A model generated the notes under the pieces. It ran no database searches and had not been told where the DNA came from. It saw only the letters and a program-made list of their open reading frames with translations. Made by a program: the position numbers and the translations under genes. DNA of 64,000 bases, from assembly GCA_014529385.2 (NCBI GenBank), contig CM043943.1:100587355-100651354 (forward strand), written 5' to 3'. The stretch is from Adiantum capillus-veneris (taxonomy: Eukaryota; Streptophyta; Polypodiopsida; Polypodiales; Pteridaceae). Shown here piece by piece: positions 36,878 through 47,315 of the stretch (position 1 is its first letter; every line of letters starts with the position of its first letter).

Positions 36878-39800
36878 GATGGACTTTGAATCTGGGGAGA
36901 AAGTACATATGATACTTGACAATGAAATTGTTGGTATTGGCTGTGTGTGTAGAATAGATCCAGATTCCACTTGTGGTGGTACAAAGATAGGGCAAGGAAA
37001 TGTCTCCATACTAGTGGAGGAATGCTTGAAGGATGTGGTCCTACCTTTTCCTACAATGGATACTTCATCTCTCCAAGGCTCATTATGGAGTGATGTTCGA
37101 TGGTCAAACCTTCTTTTGCAATCTTTTGTATTAAATGGGAACTTAATTGATCCACAGGAAAGCTACAATGGTGATGAAGAACATGATCATTATGATCCTC
37201 TAGTTACAGATGCAATACCTATGACAAGCCCAGAATTTGAAGCAATGATTCGAGAGTCTTGGAGAAATCAGAGGGTCCTTTTAAAAGATGACACAATGAT
37301 GCAAACCATGAATGAAGGGACAATCTTATATGTATTTCCACTTGATTATGTCAACTTTCAGGAACTTGGTCCTGATTGTGTGGGTGTGGGTATTGAAAGA
37401 GAAAATGCAAGCATTGATGATGTGGTTGAAGTGGGTAGCATCACTTTGCTAAAGTGGCCCATCAAGCAGACAACAATGTTGAATGGGAGCCCATTACAAC
37501 GATTTGTTCCTGTTGATGGCATGCATGCTACATATGAGGATGTATCCAACGATGACAATGTTGGAAAAAAACTTGATGGGAGTAATGTTGTCCAGTTGTC
37601 AAGGAAGAGACGATACACTTTCATGAACAGGACTCAAAAATCAAAAGCAGCACCAGCTTCGACTTTTTACCTTTCAAACAAATCAATTCAAAGGGTATCA
37701 TGCATTGATTGTTGTGCACAAAAATGTTGCTAGTTTGCAGATCGTGATATGGTGACAAGGTTACGACAACAGTTTTGGGGAGAGTCTCAAAAATCACGCA
37801 CTAATTATGTTTATGATGTTCTTTCTATATGTTATCAGAAAGATGAGAAGTCACGATACCAATTCAAGCTAAATGGCTCTATTGTTTGTTGTAGAGCGAG
37901 CTACATGGAATACCAAAGACATCATTTTATCGATACAAGGAGAACTTTGAAAATGGTGTGCGCCAATATCTACATGGGAACACATGTACATTGAGAAGGG
38001 GACTTCAACATACTAGTTTAGCAAGAGCACTACTAAATGAGTTTGTGGAAAAAAACTCTGAGAAGATGCCACATAGAAGTAGAACACTGCTAGATGGCTC
38101 AAGAGAGACTCAATTGGTGATTCCATCAACATACAAACAAGTGGTTATTTTATGTGAAATCAACAAGACACTTGACCAAATGGGCTAAGAGAAGAAGCTA
38201 TCCCAATCTTCTTTTGGTAGAATTTGGAACAAAGAGTACCCACATGTCACTTTAACAAAGACGAGTGAGTTCTCTAAGTGCAATATTTGTAGCTCAATCA
38301 AGGCAAGGTTAGAAGCTAAACCTTCTCTTGAAGAGAGAGCTCTTCTCTTGAGGGAGAGAGAAGTTCACATGGCACAACAAAAGAGTTGCAGAAGCCTATA
38401 TTATGCATGGCGCACGTATTCAGAAACTCAACCACAAAAATATGTATGCATAATCCATGATAAGATGGATCAAAAGAAGACTGCCATTCCTAGATTACGC
38501 ATTGTTCCCAAGGGTGTGGATTCAGGATATAATCTGCAGGTGGCATTGATTGGCATGATCACTCATGGACATGGAGAAGGTCATTACGGACACTTTGTCT
38601 TGAATGGTTTGTGGCCAGCTGATCCAAATCTTACAATTGGCTCAATTGCTAATTGTTTACATAACCTAGAGAGGATAGATAAGCATCCTCTTGGTGATCT
38701 AGTAACAAATGGACTTCCAAGGAGCAATATTTCACTACTACATGCTTTGAACTCAAGGGATGCTTTGGACTACCATAACTTGAGTGATGGAAAAGAGCCC
38801 ATTGTGCAGTCGTATGAAATTGCAGAAGAGGAATTGGGGTCAACATTTCACAGATTGCCAGAGAACTTGTTGCTACAATTGGATAATTGTGCAGGGGAAA
38901 ACAAAAATCGATACTTATTTGCCTATTTGTCAATGCTTGTTGCAAGGGGTGTTTTCAAAACCATCCAGCTGGGATTTTTAATGGTTGGGCATACACATGA
39001 GGACATAAACGCCATGTTTAGTAGGTTTTCAGAGAAGCTGAGAGTTACACAAACCTATACTTTGCCACATTTGATGGATACATTACGAAACAGCTCATCT
39101 TCATCTCCAGCTCCATTTTTTCTCACAAAGATCCCCGATTTCAAGCAATATTGTGATGGCTATCTTTGTGATGGACAAGACATACTTGTTGGACATTCCA
39201 AAACGCTTCAGTTCAGGTTCTTTATGTAGGATGAGACACCAATGATGCAATATAAGGCACATGTAGGGGTATCTAGTTGGAGTGGAAGTATTCGCCTTTG
39301 GAAAACAGACACAAAAGTCAAGCCAATGTTACCACATGGAGATCCACCTCTAGTACAAATGGCGGAGTATGTCAAGGCCCACGAAGAAGTCATTTTGGGG
39401 ATAAAGAGCTATATAAAATTTTGGAAAAATTTAGGGAATGGTTCAAGTATTCCGCGATATTATAGACCCGTGATAGATTATTGGAGTAAGGTAATTGAAG
39501 AGATTGGAAAAGCAATCATATCAGAGGGAGTCTTGTATGAAATGTTTTGGCCAAAAACTCAAGAATATTCTCACCTACAAAGCACTACAATGAATTTGCA
39601 ACAAGGAGCAAAAAGATTCCTAGGCCTTGAAGAGTTGAACGATCATTTTTGTGGGCCTCAACGAGATAGGCCAAGGGAAGAGTTTGACCCTATGTCTGAT
39701 GTGCACCAAGGTGAATTTCTTATGCTTGTTCCGAGTGAAATCTATCCAGTGTGGCTTGCAATGGCTTTATCTGACATTGATAATGAGCCTACATCACCAA

Positions 39801-40102
39801 ACTACAGAAAACTCTTGATTCAATATTGGGCACCTTGCGCGAGAAAAAGTGGGATGACAGATACTCAAGCTTACAGCAATTGTTGGAAGGGTTATTGGGC
39901 TGTCAACTATAAGGACCCACAAGTGTGGGAAACTGTAGATGCAATTGTTTGGTCCTGGAGACCCAACAAAGAAGGACCATTTTCTAGAATAAAGATTCTA
40001 GAAAGGCATGCTCTAAAATCCAAAGAAGTCCTCCCTCGTGCACATCAACCACACTTGGATCAAAGTTCAGATATGGTATCAAATGTGGAGCTTCTATTGT
40101 GA
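36878..40102 (+). pseudogene. DUF7869-like, probable DDE-type transposase of the 38-kb element
   Basis: Coding sequence opens directly after an acceptor (TTTTTCACTTACAG), with ATG at 36879. The N-terminal 270 residues are not recognised. A cysteine-rich stretch (CIDCCAQKCC) ends at 37730, followed by a helical region (VTRLRQQFWGES, ALLNEFVEKNSEKMPHRS) and a CNICSSIKARLE site. The core carries three spaced acidic blocks: IIHDKMDQKKTAIPRL (about 38450-38500), LQLDNCAGENKNRYLF (about 38870-38920) and VGHTHEDINAMFSRFSE (about 38980-39030). This pattern matches the widespread eukaryotic DUF7869 family and looks like a D-D-D/E RNase-H fold, so transposition is the likely role. A 280-residue C-terminal part is unassigned. 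Three in-frame stops (two TAG, one TAA) and one frame change are present; the frame is otherwise continuous, so decay is mild. The stop lies 268 bases from the right tip. Confidence 0.75.
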
Positions 40103-40340
40103 CTATACTAGTCAGTTTGTAAACAAAATCTTTTTTGTATCTTCCTTTGTTTTATGTAATTTATAGTTATTATTCAAATCCATGTGTTGTACATCCTCTT
40201 GACTTTTGGTGTTTATCAACACCACAATCCTATGAGATTTTCACTTTATTTACTAACCACACACCTCAATTTTTCCCACTTTAAGTGGAAAATTCCCAAA
40301 TTACATGAATTTAGTCGATTTGGAGATTCCCATAATGTGA
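40103..40340. other. Right subterminal region of the 38-kb element
   Basis: AT-rich 3' flank of the DUF7869-like gene. It contains TTTTCCCACTTT (40271-40282), the inverted counterpart of the AAAGTGGGAAAA motif in the left TIR, directly followed by a partial dyad. Confidence 0.5.
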
Positions 40341-40370
40341 GATTTTTACCAAAATACGTAATATGGTCTT
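40341..40370 (-). repeat. Right terminal inverted repeat of the 38-kb element
   Basis: Its reverse complement reads AAGACCATATTACGTATTTT and matches the left TIR at about 21 of 27 positions. Confidence 0.8.
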
Positions 40371-40374
40371 ACTA
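40371..40374. repeat. Right copy of target-site duplication ACTA
   Basis: Directly outside the right TIR; the pair of 2141-2144. Gypsy A sequence resumes from here. Confidence 0.75.
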
Positions 40375-43300
40375 TCCATGAGTGTCATGAACGTAGCGAG
40401 AGCATTGGTTAACCCAAAGTGCATCACCAAAAACTCATAATGTCCAAACCTTGTTCGGAACGCTGTTTTGGGTATATCCGCACGCCTGATGTGTACTTGA
40501 TGATACCTAGATCTTAAATCAATCTTTGAAAATATACGAGCGTGGGTGAGCTTATCAAATAGCTCATCCACTCGTGGCAATGAGTACTTGTTCTTAACAG
40601 TAACCGCATTTAATCCACGGTAATCTACGCACATGCGCATACTACCGTCCTTTTTCTTCACCAAGAGAATGGGAGAGGCCCATGGTGAAGAACTTGGTTG
40701 AGTAAAACCTCTATTGATATAGTCAGCAAGATGACCTTCCACTTCAGCAGCCTCAGAATGACTCATTCTGTAAGGCGGTTTACTCACTGGCTTACTGCCT
40801 ACAACCATGTCTATGCCATGTTGCAAAGAACGTGTCGGAGGTAGCCCTGGTGGTAAATCATCTGGGAACACATCCTTGAATTCCCTTAAAAGTTCCTTTA
40901 ATTCATTAGCAACATTTGCTTGTTTTGAATTAGTAGGCATAGCTGGAAGAGGAGAGAGAGAAGAATGCGGCGTTGAGGAAGTTTTATTCAAAAAATTATC
41001 ATCATTAAAAACATCATCCACATTGGAAATAAAATGGCACAGTGAGTAACACAAAAAGAGTTCTTCTATTGCATCATCAAAAGCGAGCTTCATAAGCTCA
41101 GCTGTACAAATAAGTGGTGAGGAAGGTACATCCTTCTCCCCCAATAGCAGCACGTGCACACCATTGGATTCGAACATTAGACTATTATGCTCATAGCTAC
41201 GTCTAAGGGATGATCTTGAACTATGCAACCATTCACGACTAAGAACCACATCCGCCCTCTCCATATTCATGACTTGGAAATCCAAAGAGGTACGGTATCC
41301 TTGAATTTTTAGAGGTACATCTTTAACCTGAGTTTCCCATATCTCAGCATCATGGCCGTTAATCATGGCTACCTTGTAGTGATGGGAACTCGCGGTTTGG
41401 GGCAATTTGAGTCGTTTCACCAATTTATAATTGATGAAACTGTGCGAAGCACCATCGTCTACCAAGATCCGCACCCTGTGCCCTTGAATAGAGCCATGCA
41501 TACGCACCAACTCATGTGGTCCGAAAGTCTGCTGCCACATGGAGGCCGTGATACAACACTCATGCACCGCCTCGGTGTGTGTTACTTCCACATTAGCAAA
41601 CTAGGAAGAGGATTCAAGAGGTAAAAGCTGAACCATGTGCACTGCTTTTTCCTTCCCCTTGTCTTGAGTAGCAGATTTCCCCTTGGGACAATCCTTTTTG
41701 CTATGTCTAGTTCCCAAACATTTAAAGCACAACTTTTATTTTTTGGCTTTCTCAAACTCTTCCGTTGAGAAAGGACGTCGAGACCCCTTGGGCTTTTTGG
41801 AGGTCTCTGATGCAGCAGAGGCAATTTTTCTTTTATGATGCACATGCTGTGGACGTGTTGAAACAAGTGTAGTGCCATGCACATGCAAACTATGCAATGC
41901 CCGATCATCGGGATCATCATGGATGTGAGCTTGCACTATTGCATCCTCAAGTGTTTGTGGATCCTGGGTTTTATCGTGCTTCTTAAGCTCGGGAGTTAAT
42001 CCACGGATGAACCCACGTACCTCCTAAAAGGTATCCATCCCTTCCAGCTTGAGGATCACATCCCGATAATGGGAAATATATTCCAATAATGTTTTATGCT
42101 GGCGCATAGAACATTCATCCCAGGCGGTCCAATTTCTATCCTTCTCATTGGTAGGTATAAATTCCTTCCTGAAGACAGTCTCAAAAACCGCCCAAGTCTG
42201 TGGTAGCATGCCCTTCTCCTGGAGAGACATCCACCATTTGTAGGCATTGCTGTCCAAAGTCAGACTTGTCTGCAGCGCCTTGGCTGCATCCGGGGTACGT
42301 CTAAGGTCATGAATACCATTCCACTTACTGAGAAAAATATTCACGGTGTCCTTGTTTCGCTCACTCTCTTCTCCCCGAGAAATTGGTGGCTTTGTATTTT
42401 TCAACAAATCATCCACCTCTTTTTGGGTCAGAGAGTGTAGCGGTCCCGGAGGAGGGCCTTGCTCAACAGCTGGCCCTTGGCCTGGTGTGGAGCCGTGCTC
42501 CTGATTTTGCTGACTAGCAGGGCCCATGGCCTGCTACCGCATATGCAACTTAATCAAATCGAATAATGCTGTGACATTTTGATTTAATTGTGCAAAATTC
42601 GTTTCAAGCACAGTCATGCGTGTTTGCAATGCACAAAAATCTTGCATGTCCAGCAACTCATACGCATCGTCTATCGCTGTTGTGGCACGATTACTCTCCG
42701 TGAGAGGAACCGTCCGCGTGGCATCGGCAGACAAAACGGGTGCGGACTGCTCGAAATCAAATGCATGATGCATATCTATGTCCGAATCCATGCTGTGGAC
42801 GAGCTGTGCGAGAAAAGATAGGAGAATACCTGAATTCCAACGAGCTCGTAGCAGGTTGCGATAATTAACCGTATAATTACGACTTTGATTGGAAAAAAAG
42901 CTGAATTTGAAAGCGAACGTCAATCCAAAACGAAGAGTAGCTTGAAAATAATGAGCAAGTCTGCAGCCGATGATGCTATTGAAAGCATCGATCAAGTTGG
43001 AGTTGCCAACGAGCGGGTTTGCATCTTATGCACTAGGCCAGAGGAACTTGAAATTTTCCGACAAATGGTGCAGCCGATGAGAAGCTTGAGAACACGAATC
43101 AAAGTACCTTCACCACCGAGTTGGCTTGCATCGTATGCAAGAAGCCAAAACCGGGAAATGTGTAACCAATCTTTGGCTATTCGAAACTGGAGAATCCGAG
43201 TTTCAACAGATGCGGACTGTAAAATATGCAGTAATCCACAGCCTTTGTGTGTTGTGTGTGCCCACCGATTCGGAGAAGAATGCCGTAGATCAACGGAATC

Positions 43301-43687
43301 GAAAGCGCGCAGGGTACGGCCCTTGTTCAAAACCCACGAGGGTTTGCTAGGTGTAAACAGCCAACCCTTAAGGGTTTTTGTAAAAAAAATAAATTGAGAA
43401 GCTCTGTTGCAGACGACGGCCGACTGCGCAGGGCTTCTCGGAGAGCTACCTCGCGATGGCGAGGTCCGCTGAGGACGGCAAGAAACGAATTTTGCTGCTC
43501 TTCCCCTTGCGCTCCCATTGAGCCCAACGCCAGACGATTTGGTACAGGTCGTCAGATGCCTTTGTCCCCGACTAGGGGTTCTTGCACAGGCGCGGGCTTC
43601 AGCCTCTCCGTCCTCCTCCCTTTTTTGGTTGTGCATGCAACATGCAGAAAAAGCAAAAATGTGCCCCAGTTCTAAAGATATCCTGAA

Positions 43688-43699
43688 GCTCTGATACCA
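43688..43699 (-). other. Gypsy A primer-binding site
   Basis: Reads TGGTATCAGAGC on the minus strand, matching the initiator Met-tRNA 3' end. Confidence 0.8.
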
Positions 43700-43716
43700 A
43701 TCTAAAACCAAAGGAC

Positions 43717-43841
43717 TGCCAGGTCCCGGTCCATCTGCCCAACCTCCCTTTAATAGGTTCCTAGCCACTTTTGGACCCCTTCCCACTGGCACCCGGCCCT
43801 TGGCCGAGTCGGTGACCCCTTGGTTGGCCCTTGGCCTGACA
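43717..43841 (-). repeat. Putative short 5' LTR of gypsy A
   Basis: A 125-base segment running TGCCAGG...CCTGACA, with TG/CA ends and inverted tips. It lies 17 bases outside the primer site, which is a larger gap than usual. Its partner LTR would be left of the window, so the boundaries are provisional. Confidence 0.45.
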
Positions 43842-43943
43842 CGTAAGGTGAATGATTTTCCTCTCTTAATTATGTTATATTTATGTTCTTTTGATTATTC
43901 CCTGCTCTAAGTTGGGTATGCTATTTCTTTTTTTTTTTGCTAG

Positions 43944-44024
43944 ATTGGTAGCCGCATGGAGAGCACAATTCAAATTGAAAAGGCGTGGACGACGGAAGAG
44001 AAATTGATTTTATCATTAGAGTAG
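43944..44024 (+). pseudogene. Orphan terminal exon cut off by gypsy A
   Basis: After a T-rich tract and acceptor (TTTTTTGCTAG) there are 26 codons, ending KAWTTEEKLILSLE and TAG. WTTEEKLIL recalls the start of a Myb/SANT or trihelix helix but is too short to assign. The upstream exons would lie on the far side of gypsy A, outside the window. Sequence to 44270 is AT-rich with nothing else seen. Confidence 0.3.
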
Positions 44025-44273
44025 TTATGTTTTGTACTTAAATTTCTTATAATATCACAATTGTAAGTTCAAGCAGATGGTTGTATCAAATTTTGGCAAT
44101 GCACATTATCTTAAAGTCGTAGTGATGTGTTTTTAGAGTTAAATGATTGTAATTTAGTTTGTAAGCTTTTTATAACTCCTTGTTATTTGTGTTACTTTAT
44201 GAAAATTGTTTAATATTTTAATTATTGTTATTTATTTTTTTTAGGGGGGGGGAGGGGGAGGGGGGGGCGCGTG

Positions 44274-44283
44274 CTATATAAAG
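44274..44283 (+). promoter_or_regulatory. TATA box of the 44378 gene
   Basis: CTATATAAAG follows a G-rich tract (44244-44268) and lies about 100 bases before the ATG, a normal plant core-promoter spacing. Confidence 0.55.
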
Positions 44284-44377
44284 CCTCATAAACCTTACCA
44301 TTTTCACACTCTTTGCCTGTTCACACTCTCCTTTGAGCTCGAGCACTCTTTGCATTCCTACCTTAAGAGCTAGCATT

Positions 44378-45943
44378 ATGGAATCCTCCTCCACCCCTCC
44401 CGAAGCCATGGCGTTACAACGCTTCCAAGCGTTTTTACAAACAACCGAGTGGCAAGATCGTGACGATCTTTACAATTTATTCACCCAATTCCCTGATGCG
44501 AATGCAACTATTCACCTAAACAGCCAATCTTTTCAGCCTATCTTGGAATTTTTTGAATTTTACATCGACAAGTATGCTGTATCAATTTTTGGACAAGGGG
44601 AATTGTGGATTCAATGCGATTTGCTTCGCTACATACACAAAGGCGATCGGCCTTTCACCTAGCGACTTCAACGATTTTGTGTAATTGCGGGTGAGGCAGG
44701 TCAGTACATTGAAGATTCACGTTTGAAAAAGAAGAAGGTCGGCACCCAGTTTCTAAGTCGCTTGGCGACTTTTGTGTTTCTTCTTGCGGAGGAGCTTGAA
44801 AGATCTGAGGTGAGTTTGCCTCATTTGCGCCTTGGGGGTGTCGTCAAGGACACAAAGGAGCCCATTACAGCGCCCTAGGATGCAAGCAAAGCGGGCAATA
44901 TTCTTGCCCTAACCTACCCAGGCGGCGTCATGGATGCCGCCAAATCCATGGGTGATGAGGGTGCAGAAGCATCCTTTAAGCCCGCTGCAAATGCGCCGGA
45001 GGAGACATTAACTCCGGAGGTTTTTTTTGAACACCTCTCCCCAATTGTAATAAATGGGGAGGAATATTTGTTTTTACATGATCTTGAAAAGACTTTTGAA
45101 ATCCGCATGGATGAGTGTTTGTCCATCCTCTGTGCCATTGTAGAGTCCTCTGCCATTGACCCCTCTTTCGATCCTTTGGATTGAAGCCTCCTTCCCCTTG
45201 GAGAGAGTGTGGTAGATACAGTGGAGTTGGCAATGGTGGCGGTGACAGATGCACCGCACTCATCTGTGTCGGAGGATGAGTTTACAGCTACACGCGCATT
45301 GCTTGAAGCCCAACGCACTCCTATGCCTGTTCATATAGATGAACTTGAGAGTGTCGCTATGGCTCCCAATTCATCTATTTCTCTTGACAGCCAAGGCATA
45401 AATGATGAGGACGACGAAAAACAAGAGGTATTTATTAATTTTTGTTTTGTGATTACGTTAATTTTCATTGTTGCATTCTGAAATCTTACTTACCTATTGA
45501 TTTCTTTGTAGAATGTTGTGGAGATGGATGAGCATGTAGGTCGGGGAGGAGATGGTAGGCGCCAAGCTTTTGGATGGGAGTCGTCTCTTGCGCATTACCT
45601 TGGCAAGCTCCCCCAGGACGGCTTTGCGATAATCCACAAGGAGTACAATCCTTGTGGTCAATTTTGGGTGTCAATGATGAAAGCAATGAGCCGCATCCTA
45701 TGCCTGTCAACCATATCTCAAGCCTCCCAAGTTATATATCTTGTAAAAAAATCTCTGTCTAGTGCTGCATTTGCAACACACATTCGTGGTCTTGTGCTTT
45801 GTAACATGGCCTTAAGCCAAGCTGTAGGTCTAAGCAATGTGGAACAAATTTCTTGGGATGTGCTGCACAAACAGCTTCCCTGCTCCCAAGAGTGCCGAGA
45901 AAACATTGCTCACCATATCTTAGATGGCTCAAGCACTCAATAG
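44378..45943 (+). pseudogene. Unrecognised two-exon gene next to the H3-like and transposase-like genes
   Basis: ATG at 44378 (MESSSTPPEAMALQRF) and one reading frame throughout: exon 1 44378-45427, an 84-base intron with GTATTT donor and TTCTTTGTAG acceptor, exon 2 45512-45943. About 490 residues. The N-terminal third is helical and aromatic (WQDRDDLYNLFTQFPDAN), the middle is acidic (LTPEVFFEHLSPIVING, FLHDLEKTFEIRMDE), and exon 2 is a helical domain beginning FGWESSLAHYLGKLPQDG. No family was recognised. Three in-frame stops (two TAG, one TGA, each reachable from CAG or CGA by C-to-T change) interrupt exon 1, but no frameshift is seen, so this copy died recently. It could be a host gene or transposon cargo. 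Confidence 0.5.
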
Positions 45944-46164
45944 CTCCATAAATCTTGTAATTAACTCCTTCAAATATGTAATGAGATATATCACATCTTT
46001 GTACTTTGTTATTTCAAAATTCGAACGGAAATTGATTTTAACTGGTACTTTCCAACTTTTGTATTGAGTTTATGGTATGATAGACAGTATGTGATTGGTT
46101 CTACCTTGTGATACGATTGTGCAATTCTCTGAACCAAAATATAGAGTTTTTTTCATATAAATAA

Positions 46165-46378
46165 CATCAAAAAAAGCATAATATCATAAAATTCTTATAA
46201 TTCTAGTCTAAAAAAGGTTTAAAAAGGCTGTCTAGAGGCCTGCCGCAGAGGCGCACGAGAAGGCAAAAGTAACTTTTACTTTTTCCTTCTCGCGCACCTC
46301 TGCGGCGGCAGGCCTCTAGACAGCCTTTTTAAACCTTTTCTAGACTAGAATTATAAGAATTTTATGCCTTTTTTGGTT
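46165..46378. repeat. Foldback (MITE-like) inverted repeat with GC-rich core
   Basis: Two arms of about 80 bases (46185 onward and back from 46366) are near-perfect inverted copies around a loop of about 22 bases. Arms run from AT-rich tips (CATAAAATTCTTATAATTC) to a GC-rich centre (GGCCTGCCGCAGAGGCGC). Weaker pairing continues outward to about 46165 and 46378. A transcript would form a long hairpin. No coding content. Confidence 0.85.
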
Positions 46379-46414
46379 ATTCAATCAGCCACACTTGGTT
46401 GACAGCTCTTCTAT

Positions 46415-46420
<6 letters not shown>

Positions 46421-46506
<86 letters not shown>
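46421..46506. repeat. CT microsatellite
   Basis: Uninterrupted CT dinucleotide tract of about 85 bases. A second, shorter CT tract closes the LINE-like segment at 47169-47185. Confidence 0.95.
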
Positions 46507-46510
<4 letters not shown>

Positions 46511-47023
46511 ACGACCGTCACAAAGGAGGTCAAAACTCAAATACAAGAGGTAATCTCTCACAGGCTCGAAGATCTCGTGGCCTCCACATTACGTGAACAG
46601 CAACGGCAAGAGGAAATCGCCCTCAATGTTCGCATTGGAGGGCTCCCAAGCGATTGGAAAGGGGAGGGAGACCTCAGTCACGAGTCATTTGCCCGCGTCC
46701 AATCCCCAATCCCCATGGTACAGTGTGATCCGGCAACCCTCACTTCTCTTACACATGAACCTCGCACCAATCATGCAATCTACACCTTCAAAACCAAGGC
46801 GGACCGAATCAAATTTCTTGAGCAATCAAGGCTTCTCAAGGACACCAAAATATGGTTTGCAAAAGATCTTACACCTGCACAACTCAAGCAAAAGAAAGTA
46901 GAACTACAAAAGGTGCGAGAAGCGCGCGCAGCAGGGAAATGGGCAGTCTACCGAAGAGGTAAAGCCATTATTCAAGAGTTTCGCACTCCCAAACTCGCTC
47001 CCTTCACACCCCTTTCTACATAG
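46511..47023 (+). pseudogene. LINE (L1-type) ORF1-like fragment
   Basis: The frame opens out of the CT tract, so the N-terminus is missing. It starts with a coiled-coil piece ([20 protein letters not shown]), then NVRIGGLPSDW, which fits the opening strand of the L1 ORF1 RRM domain, and KDTKIWFAKDLTPAQLKQKK with RAAGKWAVYRRGKAII, which fits the C-terminal domain. ORF1 proteins bind the element's RNA. The stop is at 47023. No ORF2 (endonuclease or reverse transcriptase) follows; about 140 bases later the segment ends in a CT tract that could be the 3' tail. Most likely a 5'-truncated or ORF1-only copy. Confidence 0.5.
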
Positions 47024-47315
47024 TTTTTATTCATCTTATTATCTCTCACCTTCTTTTTGGACCCTCAGTCCTTAACTGAGATGTATCCCCAAAACCCCCC
47101 ACGTTTGTAATGTTTTTCTTTGGGTCCCATAGGTCATATTTGACCTCTGTGGACGATAATACAATCTATCTCTCTCTCTCTCTCTGTCTACTTAGTTTCA
47201 CTTATATCACTTAAAACACAAATGTACACGACTCGTTATATTTGAAAAAGCCACGAATCGTTATATTTCAAAAAGATATTTTTACATTGGTAAAATTGCA
47301 TAAAAGTCAAATTCA
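47024..47315. other. Spacer between LINE-like fragment and H3-like gene
   Basis: Probable LINE 3' UTR up to the CT tract at 47169-47185, then a roughly 30-base imperfect direct repeat (CGACTCGTTATATTTGAAAA and CGAATCGTTATATTTCAAAA, about 47229-47278). No gene. Confidence 0.4.

Larger units (their letters stand above)
2145..40370. mobile_element. 38.2-kb cargo-bearing DNA element with TIRs, inserted in gypsy A
   Basis: Seen directly: the gypsy A reading is interrupted exactly here. The sequence just inside the left break begins AAGACCATA, the reverse complement of the right break also begins AAGACCATA, and ACTA flanks both ends. Inside are a DUF7869-like transposase-like gene (plus strand, ending about 270 bases from the right tip), a ParB-like gene with a SET terminal exon, two FCP1/HAD-like exons (all minus), and satellite arrays making up about half the length. 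No capsid, DNA polymerase B, retroviral integrase or helicase reading was recognised, so I treat it as a plain cut-and-paste type DNA transposon of uncertain superfamily. The genes carry several nonsense and frame changes, so the copy looks non-autonomous today. A copia element at 12500-17985 is a later insertion. Confidence 0.85.
40371..43841 (-). mobile_element. Ty3/gypsy element A, 5' LTR to first part of RT (right of the 38-kb insertion)
   Basis: The minus-strand 5' part of the gypsy element split by the 38-kb insertion. From right to left it has a short LTR, a primer site, a leader, a gag region (about 43000-42024, including the retrotransposon gag helices with YKWWMSLQEKG), a CCHC-type region near 41700, an aspartic protease-like part ([11 protein letters not shown], near 41450), and the start of reverse transcriptase ([25 protein letters not shown], cut here into [10 protein letters not shown] and MCVDYRGLN). 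It is broken in several places. The remaining pol lies at 1-2144. Confidence 0.88.

Noticed and set aside
2145-40370. Polinton/Maverick or other virus-like identity for the 38-kb element
   Set aside because: No protein-primed DNA polymerase, capsid, packaging ATPase or retroviral-type integrase was recognised, and the target duplication is ACTA rather than six bases.
2145-40370. Helitron or simple segmental insertion
   Set aside because: Inverted tips and a duplicated target argue against a Helitron or a passive join.
42885-43675. Frames of 90-266 codons in the gypsy A leader on both strands
   Set aside because: They overlap each other in a GC-richer leader between primer site and gag and show no known domain; a coding role cannot be supported.
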